Counted from the first letter of the stretch, positions 44,954-53,632 are shown. The stretch: DNA of 64,000 nt from Paracoccaceae bacterium (GCA_002709405.1 PAQV01000050.1:1-64000), one strand, 5' to 3'. Notes: a model not told the origin generated them from the sequence alone. Program-made: numbers and translations.

Positions 44954-45889
44954 ATGAGCCGAAACGTGGTGTTCGCAGTCGCGCAGATGGGGCCGGTTCA
45001 CCTGGCTGACACGCGTGCCCAAACCGTTGCCCGCCTGATCGAGATGCTGCGCGAGGCCCATGGCCGGGGCGCGCGCTGGGTGACGTTCCCGGAACTGGCG
45101 CTGACCACCTTCTTCCCGCGCTACATCTACGACACGCCCGAAGAGTACGACGCCTTTTTCGAAGAGGGCCTGCCGTCGCCGGCCATGGTGCCCTTGTTCG
45201 ACGAGGCCAGGAAGCTGGGCGTGGGGTTCTACCTGGGCTACGCGGAAAAGATCACCGAGGACGGCCAGGTGCGGCGGTTCAATACCTCGGTCCTGGTGGC
45301 GCCCGATGGCACGATCCTGGGCAAGTACCGCAAGATCCACCTGCCGGGCACCAAGGATCCGATCGGCGACATTGAATTCGAACACCTGGAAAAGCGCTAT
45401 TTCGAGGTGGGCGACCTGGGCTTTCCGACCTACGGCACCGATGACGGCCGGTTCGGCATGTGCATCTGCAATGACCGGCGCTGGCCGGAAACCTTCCGGG
45501 TGATGGCGCTCCGCGGGGCCGAGGTCTTCATGCTGGGCTACAACACGCCGACGCGGAATATCCACTATCCCGAACCGGCGCATCTGCGCGAATATCACCA
45601 CCGGCTGAGCCTGGAATCGGCAGCCTACCAGAACGCGGCCTGGGTGATGGCGGCGGCGAAATGCGGGTCCGAGGACGGGTTCGCGATGATCGGCGGCTCG
45701 GCCATCGTGTCTCCGACGGGCGAAGTGGTGGCCCGGGCGGCGTCCGAGGACGACGAGGTCATCACCTTTTCCTGCGACCTGGACCTGGGCGCCTATATCC
45801 GGCGGTCGGTCTTCGACTTTGCCCGCCACCGGCGGATCGAACATTACGGACCTATCACGTCCCAGACCGCAATCGAGGTGACCGAATGA
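44954..45889 (+). CDS. N-carbamoyl-D-amino acid hydrolase
   Basis: A 311-residue nitrilase-superfamily enzyme that converts an N-carbamoyl-D-amino acid to the D-amino acid, CO2 and ammonia. The catalytic triad falls at Glu47 (TFPELALTTFFPR), Lys127 (GKYRKIHLPG) and Cys172 (CICNDRRWPE), the same numbering I recall for the Agrobacterium enzyme. HLEKRYFEVGDLGFP, GGYNTP-like LGYNTPTRN and a SYQNAAW-like SAAYQNAAW are also D-carbamoylase traits. AGGAG lies upstream of the ATG. It overlaps the DUF1028 gene (ATGA). No hydantoinase is seen in the window. Confidence 0.9.
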   Translation: MSRNVVFAVAQMGPVHLADTRAQTVARLIEMLREAHGRGARWVTFPELALTTFFPRYIYDTPEEYDAFFEEGLPSPAMVPLFDEARKLGVGFYLGYAEKITEDGQVRRFNTSVLVAPDGTILGKYRKIHLPGTKDPIGDIEFEHLEKRYFEVGDLGFPTYGTDDGRFGMCICNDRRWPETFRVMALRGAEVFMLGYNTPTRNIHYPEPAHLREYHHRLSLESAAYQNAAWVMAAAKCGSEDGFAMIGGSAIVSPTGEVVARAASEDDEVITFSCDLDLGAYIRRSVFDFARHRRIEHYGPITSQTAIEVTE

Positions 45890-46557
45890 CCTTTTCCATT
45901 GCCGCCCGTTGCCCCGAAACCGGGCAGATCGGATATGCCGTGACCACCTCGTCCGTCTGTGTCGGCGCCCGCGTGGGGGCCGTGGCCGAGGGCTGCGTGG
46001 TCTTCTCGCAGGCCCGCACCGACCCGCGCCTGCACGCGGTCGGCCTGAAGGCCTGGGCCGAGACCGCCAGCGCCCAGGCGGCGCTGGACGCCATGCGCGA
46101 TGCGGCCGTGGCGCCTCATTGGCGGCAACTGGGCGTCCTGCCCGCGACCGGCGAGCCGTTGCACCTGACTGGTGACAGCTGCCTGCCCCATTGCGGCGGC
46201 CTGACCGGGGCCAACAGCCTTGCCTTAGGCAATTTCCTGGGCACGGCCGAGGTTCTGCCGGCCATTGTCCACGGGTTCGAGACCGGCGAAGGATCGCTGG
46301 CCGAACGGATGCTGGCCGGGCTGAAGGCGGGCGAGGCCGAGGGCAGCGAGCGCGATCCGTTGCAATCGGCGGCCGTGGTCGTGCTGGGTGGCGAGGGTCT
46401 GCGGGACGTAGACCTGCGGGTCGATGCCTCGAGTGATCCGCTGGCCGACCTGGGCGTTCTGCTGGCCGACTGGCTACCCAAGGCTCCGGCCTACCGCCTG
46501 CGCGCGCTGGATCCGGACGCGGCCCCGTCGTCCAGCAGCGTCGAGCATTCGGGCTGA
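45886..46557 (+). CDS. DUF1028 family protein (Ntn-hydrolase-like)
   Basis: A 223-residue DUF1028 protein starting MTFSIAARCPETGQIGYAVTTSS. SQARTDPRLHAVGLKAWAE, SLALGNFLGT and RDPLQSAAVVVLGGEGL are shared with the paralogue at 37623-38384. It lacks about 30 C-terminal residues present there. It is coupled to the N-carbamoyl-D-amino acid hydrolase by a 4-bp overlap, which implies a linked step in carbamoyl, ureido or amide breakdown. The reaction is not established for the family. Confidence 0.85.
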   Translation: MTFSIAARCPETGQIGYAVTTSSVCVGARVGAVAEGCVVFSQARTDPRLHAVGLKAWAETASAQAALDAMRDAAVAPHWRQLGVLPATGEPLHLTGDSCLPHCGGLTGANSLALGNFLGTAEVLPAIVHGFETGEGSLAERMLAGLKAGEAEGSERDPLQSAAVVVLGGEGLRDVDLRVDASSDPLADLGVLLADWLPKAPAYRLRALDPDAAPSSSSVEHSG

Positions 46558-46575
46558 AGGCCAGAGACCGGAGTC

Positions 46576-46614
46576 GGGCCAAGGCCCAGTATTCAGTTCC
46601 GGGCCAAGGCCCGG
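46576..46614. terminator. Tandem hairpins between convergent genes
   Basis: Two near-identical palindromic units, GGGCCAAGGCCC at 46576-46587 and CCGGGCCAAGGCCCGG at 46599-46614, lie between the DUF1028 stop and the stop of the convergent sulfotransferase-like gene. They can fold on either strand and probably end transcription from both sides. Confidence 0.6.
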
Positions 46615-46616
46615 GC

Positions 46617-47678
46617 TCAGGCCCCCGAAGCGGCCGCGCGGCAGATCAGGTGATAGTAGGACCGGCTGAGTTTTCCGGCGAGATCCCGGTAATTCCCCGT
46701 CAGCCCGGCCTGGCGCATGATCCGGTCCAGCGGGTCGGGCGAGACATCCGACATGTCCTCCAGCCAGCCTTCCAGCGCGATAGTGGGCCCGGGTTCGACC
46801 GGGTGGCCCGGAAAGGTCAGCCCCCAGTCGCGCTTGAGGTAATCAAGCCCGGAACAATCGGCCAGCGGCGTGAACCGGGCCTTGTCGAGCTTTGGCCGTC
46901 CCCGGTAGGCCTCGGCCATGGCCTGCATCAGGTGGCGGCGGGCGGACAGCACGATCCGGTCGCCGAACGAACAGGGATTGGACCGGTTGAAGAGGTAGGC
47001 AAGCTTGACCGCCTCCATGGGCATCGCCTGGTTGGCCGTGACCTCGCGGACGCGCCCGGCGTCCAGCCCCACCAGGTCACAGAAATCGGTCACCACGCTT
47101 TCGCCGGTCATTTCGGACCGGTCGAACCGGCGCAGCTGGATGGCCTCGGGTCCGACAAGCGCGCGGTAGGGGTCGATGCGGGCCTGGTAGCCGGGGCGGA
47201 TCAGCGGGGGCAGCTTGGTCAGCCCGCCCTTGACCAGTTGTTCGAACATGCTGGCCGCATAGCCCAGCGGGTCGCGCAGGTAGAGCACGATGCGGATGGC
47301 GCGGGCATGGGTGCGGACCAGGTCGATGAACTCGGCCGCGCCGGCCGGGTCCAGCCGCACGATGCCCTCGCCCGAAATCACGATCCGCTGGCGGTCGCCG
47401 CGTTGCAACTGGGCGGCCAGGTCGCGGCGCACCTCGGCCCGCCTGGCGTCGATCTGGGCGCGCGGCGTGCCGGCGTTGCGCCAGTACTGGTGGCTGGCGT
47501 AGTCCTCGTGGAAGGCGGTGTAGATGGCCAGGCTGTGGTTGGGATCGGGGCCCAGCACCGTGTAGAAGGTGGTACCATCGTCATAGCCGCGCAGGCTGTC
47601 CTGGATCGAGGACGTCCCGGTCTTGTGCATCCCCAGATGGATAATGGCTTCGTCCAGCACCGCCCGTGATCCCCGCAC
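46617..47678 (-). CDS. Sulfotransferase-like protein
   Basis: A 353-residue protein whose N terminus AIIHLGMHKTGTSSIQDSL is the PAPS 5'-phosphosulfate-binding loop of sulfotransferases. IVISGEGI and IRIVLYLRDPLGYAASMFEQ resemble the second (3'-phosphate) motif. The start is probably a GTG at 47678 because the conserved loop begins 12 residues in. The acceptor is unknown. It is transcribed in the same direction as the amphi-Trp gene 61 bp upstream, so it may be the end of the minus-strand GAK-type operon or an independent gene. Confidence 0.75.
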   Translation of the reverse strand: MRGSRAVLDEAIIHLGMHKTGTSSIQDSLRGYDDGTTFYTVLGPDPNHSLAIYTAFHEDYASHQYWRNAGTPRAQIDARRAEVRRDLAAQLQRGDRQRIVISGEGIVRLDPAGAAEFIDLVRTHARAIRIVLYLRDPLGYAASMFEQLVKGGLTKLPPLIRPGYQARIDPYRALVGPEAIQLRRFDRSEMTGESVVTDFCDLVGLDAGRVREVTANQAMPMEAVKLAYLFNRSNPCSFGDRIVLSARRHLMQAMAEAYRGRPKLDKARFTPLADCSGLDYLKRDWGLTFPGHPVEPGPTIALEGWLEDMSDVSPDPLDRIMRQAGLTGNYRDLAGKLSRSYYHLICRAAASGA

Positions 47679-47738
47679 CCGTTCCGGGGCACAATACTGG
47701 CCACAAGCGCCGTGCCAATCAAGGCAGATCGACGCGGG

Positions 47739-48011
47739 TCACATCGTGATCGTCGGGGTCTTCTTGCGGGGGGCGGGTTCGGCCGGATCGGCCCAGGTGA
47801 CCTTGAGGCTGAACGCGCATTGGCCGTCCTCGCGCTCGGCCTTGATCCGCACGGTCATCAGTCCGTCGGTCTTCAGCACCAGTTCGCGGTCGCCGTCGCC
47901 CAGGGTCATTTCGCCCTTGGAAAACCCCTTCGACAGCGAGGTCAGCAGGGTCTTGATGGTCTTTGCGTCCTGAAGCGATTCATGGCTGAACCGGGTCTGT
48001 GCGCTGCCCAT
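47739..48011 (-). CDS. Amphi-Trp domain small protein
   Basis: A 90-residue protein. FSHESLQDAKTIKTLLTSLSKGFSKGEMTLGDGDRELVLKTDGLM followed by amphipathic strands ending FSLKVTWAD matches the amphi-Trp domain, a one-domain small protein family associated with GAK-type gene neighbourhoods. The C-terminal tail is Pro/Lys-rich (EPAPRKKTPTITM). No enzymatic residues are evident; a partner or substrate role for the kinase system is possible. It follows the metallophosphatase gene by 17 bp. Confidence 0.8.
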   Translation of the reverse strand: MGSAQTRFSHESLQDAKTIKTLLTSLSKGFSKGEMTLGDGDRELVLKTDGLMTVRIKAEREDGQCAFSLKVTWADPAEPAPRKKTPTITM

Positions 48012-48028
48012 GGCGTGTCCCTCGTTGC

Positions 48029-49324
48029 TTAACCGATCCGGTCCGGTGCGAAATGCTTGGCCCGGGGGTAATCCCGGCTCAGACCGATGACATCTCCGGA
48101 GGGCAGGATCAAGGTCGCCCCGGCGCCGATGCCCTCCAGCCCTTCCATCCGGCGCGAGGCCCGGTCCAGCGTGACGTCGGCCTCCAGGTGGAGCAGCCCG
48201 CGTTTGGCCAGCAGGCGCTGGCCCGCGTGGTTGTTGACGTGGCCCTGGACGACCATGTGGATGCCGTTGCGGTGCAGCAGGTCGACGCCCCGGTCGGTCA
48301 GGTCCAGGTCGGACGGGCGGTACTTGGTGCGCACCAGGTTGGCGACCGGGCCGAAATAGAACGCCAGCGAGGCGTCCCGCGTTTCGGCATGGTAGCGGGC
48401 GTTGACGGCCGCGGCGCCGCCTTCGTCCAGCAGGGCGCACATGTCGTCGCAGATCCCGGCATGCACGAACAGCAGCGATCCGCTGCGGGCGACCACGTCC
48501 ATGCTGTCGAAAAACCAGGCGTAATCGCCGCCCGGCGTGAAGAAGGCGTCCTGGCAGGTCCGGACGGCGGCCAGCAGCTGGCGGGCGCTCAGCCCGGTGC
48601 GGGCCATCTGGGCATCGAACTCGGCGCGCTTGGCCGACAGCTTGGCGATCTCGCGGGCGATGACGTCGGCGGGCAGGATGCCCCGGGCGGCGTGTTCGAA
48701 GTCCTCCGCCCAGCCGGGCAGGGGCAGCAGGCGGGCCTGGCAGGCGGCCTCGTCGGGCAGGGCGGCCACGTCGGCGGGGGTCACGTAGCGGTCGAAGATC
48801 TCGCGCAGGGCGGGCAGGATCTTGCGGCCCATGCGCAGGAACAGGTGATCGCGAAGGGGCGCGCGCGGCCGGCACAGGGCGTCCACCGCCAGGCGCATCC
48901 GCAGGTCGTGGTTCCCGGCCAGGATCCGCAGGTCGGCCCCGGACAGGCGCAGCGCGCCAAGCGCATCCAGCATGCATAGGTTACTGGGCCCCTTGTCCAG
49001 GCAATCGCCGCCGATGATGATGGTCGCTTGCCGGCCGAACCGGGTCAGGGCGATGCCCCCGGCGTCGCGCCGGATGACCCCGCCGGCCACAAGCGAGCGC
49101 AGGAACCCGTCGGCATCGGCATGGGTGTCGGACACGAAGACCACCGGCCGCTCCGGCCAGCGCCAGCCACCATGACGCCGCGCCCGGTCCAGGCAGGCAG
49201 AGATCACCACCCGCGCTGCGGGATCGGTGGCGCAGGGCCAGGGTTCAAGGTCGCGGGGCAGGTCGGACAGTTCGTTGATCGCATCGTGAACCGGGGGCAG
49301 CAGCGCGGCGGGAGGGGCGAGCAT
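48029..49324 (-). CDS. Calcineurin-like metallophosphatase of the GAK-type cluster
   Basis: A 431-residue binuclear metallophosphoesterase. The metal motifs run in order: FVSDTHAD (DxH), IIGGDCLDKG (GDxxD), ILAGNHDLRM (GNHD), FVHAGI and VVQGHVNNHAG (GHxxxH type). The central 150 residues between GNHD and the later His are an unusually long helical insert. I chose the ATG at 49324. A start at 49399 would add 25 residues and overlap the preceding phosphatase gene by 40 bp; neither has a strong ribosome site. No signal peptide is present. The substrate is unknown, probably a phosphoprotein or small phospho-compound made by the linked kinases. Confidence 0.85.
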   Translation of the reverse strand: MLAPPAALLPPVHDAINELSDLPRDLEPWPCATDPAARVVISACLDRARRHGGWRWPERPVVFVSDTHADADGFLRSLVAGGVIRRDAGGIALTRFGRQATIIIGGDCLDKGPSNLCMLDALGALRLSGADLRILAGNHDLRMRLAVDALCRPRAPLRDHLFLRMGRKILPALREIFDRYVTPADVAALPDEAACQARLLPLPGWAEDFEHAARGILPADVIAREIAKLSAKRAEFDAQMARTGLSARQLLAAVRTCQDAFFTPGGDYAWFFDSMDVVARSGSLLFVHAGICDDMCALLDEGGAAAVNARYHAETRDASLAFYFGPVANLVRTKYRPSDLDLTDRGVDLLHRNGIHMVVQGHVNNHAGQRLLAKRGLLHLEADVTLDRASRRMEGLEGIGAGATLILPSGDVIGLSRDYPRAKHFAPDRIG

Positions 49325-49359
49325 GTTTATCGACGTGACCTTCGTGCCTGTGCCCGGTG

Positions 49360-50058
49360 TCAGTCGGCTGGCTCCTCTGAGCGGGGCCTGACCTTCCATG
49401 AACCGGCGAAATGGCGCCAGCTATCACGGGGAGTGTAACAGACAAGTAACGGTCTGGCGTGGAACATCGACAACCGGCGGATATCGTCGCGCGACATCAG
49501 GCCCAGGTGATGGGCGGCATGGCGGAACGAGGCTCCGTGGCCGACGAAGACGGTCAGCCGTGCGGGCGAGGCGGCGGCCATCGTCTCGCGCAGGTGGGCG
49601 GCCACGCGGGCGCCGGCCTCCATCAGGCTTTCGGCCCCGTCCAATGGCAGGCGATAGTCGCTGTCCGATTTCCAGCCCGGCGGCGGCGGGTCGTGGCGCG
49701 GATCGGTGGCCAGGACGGCTTCGATCTGGGCAACCGTCAGGTTGGCGGCGCTGCCCAGCCCGCGTTCGGCCAGGGCCCGGGTCTCGCGCACCTCGTCCAC
49801 CTGCAGGCCCAGGGCGGCCAGCCGGTCGGCGATGCCCGTGGCCGTCTGCCAGGCGCGCAGCTGCATCGAACAGTGCACCACCGGATCCAGGGTCAACCCG
49901 TGCACGTCCAGCAACCCGGCCAGCAGATCCGCACAGGTCCGCGCCTGGGCCTGGCCTTCATCGGTCAGCGGATGCGGCTGGCGGGCCGAGGGCGCTCCGG
50001 CCTGCTGGTGATAGGCCCCGTGGCGGATCAGCGCGGCATAGCGCGCGCCCTCAGTCAT
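49360..50058 (-). CDS. Histidine phosphatase family protein of the GAK-type cluster
   Basis: A 232-residue branch-1 histidine phosphatase. The catalytic His lies in ALIRHGAYHQQ, HPLTDEGQAQA and CSMQLRAWQTA are typical, and the second His is in FVGHGASFRHA. The ATG at 50058 overlaps the 3' end of the HprK-like gene; an alternative at 50070 adds four residues. It is probably cytosolic. Its position directly behind the kinase suggests it reverses that kinase or hydrolyses its product. Confidence 0.88.
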   Translation of the reverse strand: MTEGARYAALIRHGAYHQQAGAPSARQPHPLTDEGQAQARTCADLLAGLLDVHGLTLDPVVHCSMQLRAWQTATGIADRLAALGLQVDEVRETRALAERGLGSAANLTVAQIEAVLATDPRHDPPPPGWKSDSDYRLPLDGAESLMEAGARVAAHLRETMAAASPARLTVFVGHGASFRHAAHHLGLMSRDDIRRLSMFHARPLLVCYTPRDSWRHFAGSWKVRPRSEEPAD

Positions 50059-51124
50059 CGAAGAGCACACGGCCCTGCGCGGCCAGCACGTCGAAATCGA
50101 CCCGGCCGGTGACCTCGCTGACCCGCACGCCGGACAGGGCGTCCAGGTAGGGGCCGGGGACGGGGGCCGCGCCGTTGGGCTCGAAATGGCCGTCGGGGTG
50201 CTGGTAGAACGGTCCCGGGGACTTCATGATCGCCGTCAGCAGGTCGGGGCGGGTGGCCAGGTCGACCTGGTCCACCCGGGTCGGCAGGTCCGATCCACGA
50301 TCCCAGTTCAGCACCCAGAAATCGGTCAGGGGCGCGTCGAACCGGACGCGGCCCGGCCCGTAGACCTGGCCGATCATCAGGTCGTGCTTGTCTTCCAGCG
50401 ACCACAGCGCATCGGGCGGCATGGCCAGCAGCTCGGCCCGCCGATCCGGGTTGATCAGGGCGTGCAGGCGGGGATTGCCCAGGATGGTGCCGGGGTTGAT
50501 CCGGGGCTGCTTGGGGATGCCAAGGCAGCGGGGCGGATCCCCGGCCCGCACCAGCAGACGGTCGTTCGACACGAAGCGCGTGCCCTCCAGGTCCATCATC
50601 CGCAGCACCGAGGTCGACTTGCCGCCCCCCGACAGCCCAGAGATGGCCAGCGTGCGGCCCTGGCCTGTCACCGCCGCGGCATGGCACAATTGCCAGCCGT
50701 CCTGCTGGGCGGCGTTCAGGATCTGCGAGTTGATGAAGTTGATCACCGTGCTGACGTTGTCGTCCAGGGGCCCGAAGGCCACCGGCGCGCCTTGCCATTG
50801 CAGGAAGGTCACGCCGCTGCGCACCTTGCGGACCAGTCGCGCGTCGTCCAGGTCCACCACGGCGTCCTTGCGCCCGGTCTTGCCGGGTTCGCGCGACCAG
50901 TCCACCCAATCGGGCTCTGGCGTCAGGGCCTGGCCAGGCAGCAGGTGGATCAGGGTATCGCCGGGCGTGTCGCAAAGCGCGTCGGCGAAATAGGCGACAA
51001 GCTCGGCCCGCAGGGGATCGGGGCTCAGAACGCTGAAGCAGTAGGGGCCGATGGCAAGGTGAAAGGGCGCGGCCTCCGCATTCCGCTCCAGGTCGAGTGC
51101 AGCGATGATGTCGGCGGCTTTCAT
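50051..51124 (-). CDS. HprK-related kinase B (GAK-type system)
   Basis: A 357-residue protein with the PEP-carboxykinase-like/HPr-kinase fold. Walker A ISGLSGGGKST is at residues 161-171, preceded by the family His in QLCHAAAV (148), and followed by FVSNDRLLV with Asp188 at the Walker B-like site. The N-terminal 150 residues are specific to this subfamily. It lacks the HPr-recognition C terminus, so HPr is an unlikely target. It is flanked by ATP-grasp and phosphatase genes with overlapping ends, and the pairing matches the GAK set as I recall it. The substrate is unknown. Confidence 0.82.
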   Translation of the reverse strand: MKAADIIAALDLERNAEAAPFHLAIGPYCFSVLSPDPLRAELVAYFADALCDTPGDTLIHLLPGQALTPEPDWVDWSREPGKTGRKDAVVDLDDARLVRKVRSGVTFLQWQGAPVAFGPLDDNVSTVINFINSQILNAAQQDGWQLCHAAAVTGQGRTLAISGLSGGGKSTSVLRMMDLEGTRFVSNDRLLVRAGDPPRCLGIPKQPRINPGTILGNPRLHALINPDRRAELLAMPPDALWSLEDKHDLMIGQVYGPGRVRFDAPLTDFWVLNWDRGSDLPTRVDQVDLATRPDLLTAIMKSPGPFYQHPDGHFEPNGAAPVPGPYLDALSGVRVSEVTGRVDFDVLAAQGRVLFDD

Positions 51125-52005
51125 GCGCGCACCTCGCCCAGCACGTGGTCGGCGACCAGGGCCGAGGCGTCGATGCCGCAGCCGTCCAGCGCCCCGCGAT
51201 ACCCGCCGAAGGCCGAGACCTCGAACACGATCGGCCCGTCCGGGGTCAGGGCGATATCGACGGTGGTGAAGGTCAGCCCGAAGGGGGCCTGTGCCCGCCG
51301 GCCCAGCTCGATCAGCGCCGGGTCGGGGTCGAAGGGCGCGTACTTGCCGCCCGAGTGGATCGTCGTGTTCCAGCTGCCCGACTGGCCGACCCGGCTGTAG
51401 GTGCAGACATATTCGCCGTCCAGGAACACCATGCCCAGGTCCTGGCCCGACAGGTCGGCCTTTTGCTGGATGTACATCACCGGGTTGACGGCCCGAAACG
51501 CCGCGATCTGCGCGGCGGCGTCCGGCGCGCCGTGATCCAGCAGCACCATGCCCCGCGCCTTGGTGGAAAAGAGCGGCTTGAACACGGCCGAGCCGAAGCG
51601 GGCCAGGGTCTGGACGGCGGCGGTGGCGTCTTCGGTGATCACGGTGGGTGGCATCGGGATGCCCGCATTGGCCAGCGTCACGGTGCAGGCCAGCCGGTCC
51701 ATCAGGCGCAGGATGGACGTGGGCGCGGAAAAGATCTTCACGCCCTTCGCCTCGGCCACCCGCAGCATCTCCAGCCGGTCCAGCGCATGTGGGCTGTAGG
51801 TTTCCGAGATCTTCTTGATCACCAGCCCGTCAAGCGAGGCCAGGTCGATCCCGTCGCAGGTCAGCGCTCCGCTGACCAGGTCCAGGGTCACGCAGGACAT
51901 GTCGACGACCAGCCGGAAGCCCGTGCGTTGTTCCAGGGCATCGGCCAGGGCTTCGGTCGACCATTTGCCGGGGGTGCCGATGACACCGATCTTTTCAGTC
52001 ACCAA
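51121..52005 (-). CDS. GAK-type system ATP-grasp enzyme
   Basis: A 294-residue protein of the RimK-like ATP-grasp type. It has an N-terminal pre-grasp domain (IGVIGTPGKWSTEALADAL, LDGLVIKKISETYSPHALDRLEML), the ATP-binding central part (FGSAVFKPLFSTKARGMVLL with the nucleotide Lys) and VYQ/MYIQQKADLSGQDLG. The C-terminal metal region is PIVFEVSAFGGYRGALDG, where the usual Glu-Asn pair appears as Glu-Val-Ser. Such enzymes ligate a carboxylate to an amine or thiol, or add glutamates to a protein. It overlaps the HprK-like gene (ATGA). Confidence 0.82.
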   Translation of the reverse strand: MVTEKIGVIGTPGKWSTEALADALEQRTGFRLVVDMSCVTLDLVSGALTCDGIDLASLDGLVIKKISETYSPHALDRLEMLRVAEAKGVKIFSAPTSILRLMDRLACTVTLANAGIPMPPTVITEDATAAVQTLARFGSAVFKPLFSTKARGMVLLDHGAPDAAAQIAAFRAVNPVMYIQQKADLSGQDLGMVFLDGEYVCTYSRVGQSGSWNTTIHSGGKYAPFDPDPALIELGRRAQAPFGLTFTTVDIALTPDGPIVFEVSAFGGYRGALDGCGIDASALVADHVLGEVRA

Positions 52006-53632
52006 AAAGCGTCCTTGTAGGCAGTTTGAACCGCGCTTCCTGGCCTTCGGGCACGGCCAGCGCGGTTTCCAGGATGTAACGGGCGCGCAGCATCATGCGC
52101 CGGGCCTGGCCGGGGTCGACCACGAAGCGGGTCGAGCTGGCAAAGGACCGGGCCAGCCCCAGGGCCAGCCGGTAGTCGAAGGTCTTGTCGCCCTCGCGGG
52201 CGGCGAACTTGGCGGCCATGTCGTGCATCGCGCAGGCCACCTGGGCGATGCGGGCGCGGGTGCCGGCATCCAGCACCTGCAGGCGGTAGTTCGACACCAT
52301 GAAGACCGACACGTCCTGCACGTAATCCATGTAGCGCGACCGGTGCAGGTCGATGAACCGGATCTTGCGGTCCTCGGGGTCATAGATCACGTTGTCGAGG
52401 TTGAAATCCCCGTGGATCCAGACGGAAAACGGCGCGCACAGCCCGGTCTCGCGCCGCGCGGCGGCAGCGACCAGTTGATCCAGAGCGGGGATCTCGTGGT
52501 CCTGGATCCGCTGGGCCTGTGCATCGAATTGCGGGTGCAGCCGATAGACATCGCCCATCCGACCGGCCATCTGGTCCATGGCCTTCATCTCGGCCCGCTC
52601 GTCGATGCGGGTCTGTTTCCAGATGTCGCGCACGGTCTTGTGCAGGGCGGATTGCGCCTCGGCCAGGTGGGCCGGGGAAGCGCCCAGCACGATGTCTTCG
52701 AAGGTTTCGCCGTTGAGATGTTCGATCAGCATCCCGGCGCTGTCGCCGTGCTTTTCGTAGGACAGGATCTTGGGGGCGAGCCCCGGATAGACCGAGTTCC
52801 AGCTTTTCACGCCGACGCGCTCTTCCTTGACCTTCCGGCGGTCGCCGTCCTTGAACACCGCGTCCACCGGCTTGGCCTTGCCCTTGCCGGCCTGCCAGCT
52901 GACGCTGGAAATCGCGCTGCCCGACCGGGTTTCGGCCAGGGGCCGCAAGGTGATATCGGCGTCGCTGCCCACGCCGGCAAGTACGCTGCGCAGGGTGAAA
53001 TAGCGCTCGAACTGGACGGTCTGGCCGATGCTGATGGACAGGATCGCCTCGCTGATGCCCTGAAGCGCTTCGCCCATGCGCCGGATTTCATTGGCCGTCA
53101 GCAGGGCGTTGGACAGGTCCTCGGTGTGCTTTGATCCGGCCATGTCGCGGGTATAGGTGCGGAACAGCTGGTCGTAGACCTGGTCCAGCTCGGTCCGGGC
53201 CTGGCCGATGGTCACCGCCAGGCGGCTGTCGCGGTCGTGCAGGGCCTCGGGCACCTGGGCGACCTGTTTGCGCACCCGCTTGAGAGGTTTGACATAGGCC
53301 TCGGGGCGCAGCAGCTTGACGCGCTGGACGTCCTCGGCATGGCTGACCGCCCGTCGCCCCATGCGCGAGATCAGGTCCAGGTTGCGGGCGATCGTGTCGA
53401 CGCCCTGCAGGTGCAGCCGCCGGGTCTGGCTGCGCTTGCTGCGCAACAGGCCCGAGAGGCAGGCATTGCGCACCCGGCCGGACAGGTTGTGGGCATAGCC
53501 GGCCCTCTGGGCCAGGCGCAGGGCAGTTTCGGGCGCGGGGGCGGCGAAATAGGCGATCAGCCGGTCCAGCTGGCCATCCATCTCGGCCAGCAGGAAGGTC
53601 ATGTTCTCTTCGGCCGCGTCGGGCAGTTTCAT
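51995..53632 (-). CDS. PhoU-like / phosphotransferase fusion of the GAK-type cluster
   Basis: A 545-residue protein. The N-terminal 220 residues are all helical with two PhoU-like repeats (RNLDLISRMGRRAVSHAEDV and TANEIRRMGEALQGISEAIL). A kinase-like region follows from about residue 260 (SWNSVYPGLAPKILSYEKHG, GMLIEHLNGETFEDIV). The aminoglycoside-phosphotransferase catalytic motif IHGDFNLDNVIYD is near residue 405, and the metal Asp is in RFIDLHRSRYMDYVQD. It is the first gene of the minus-strand cluster and overlaps the ATP-grasp gene by 11 bp. PhoU-like domains are linked to phosphate sensing. The combination suggests a phosphate-responsive small-molecule or protein kinase; this is an inference. 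Confidence 0.8.
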   Translation of the reverse strand: MKLPDAAEENMTFLLAEMDGQLDRLIAYFAAPAPETALRLAQRAGYAHNLSGRVRNACLSGLLRSKRSQTRRLHLQGVDTIARNLDLISRMGRRAVSHAEDVQRVKLLRPEAYVKPLKRVRKQVAQVPEALHDRDSRLAVTIGQARTELDQVYDQLFRTYTRDMAGSKHTEDLSNALLTANEIRRMGEALQGISEAILSISIGQTVQFERYFTLRSVLAGVGSDADITLRPLAETRSGSAISSVSWQAGKGKAKPVDAVFKDGDRRKVKEERVGVKSWNSVYPGLAPKILSYEKHGDSAGMLIEHLNGETFEDIVLGASPAHLAEAQSALHKTVRDIWKQTRIDERAEMKAMDQMAGRMGDVYRLHPQFDAQAQRIQDHEIPALDQLVAAAARRETGLCAPFSVWIHGDFNLDNVIYDPEDRKIRFIDLHRSRYMDYVQDVSVFMVSNYRLQVLDAGTRARIAQVACAMHDMAAKFAAREGDKTFDYRLALGLARSFASSTRFVVDPGQARRMMLRARYILETALAVPEGQEARFKLPTRTLFGD

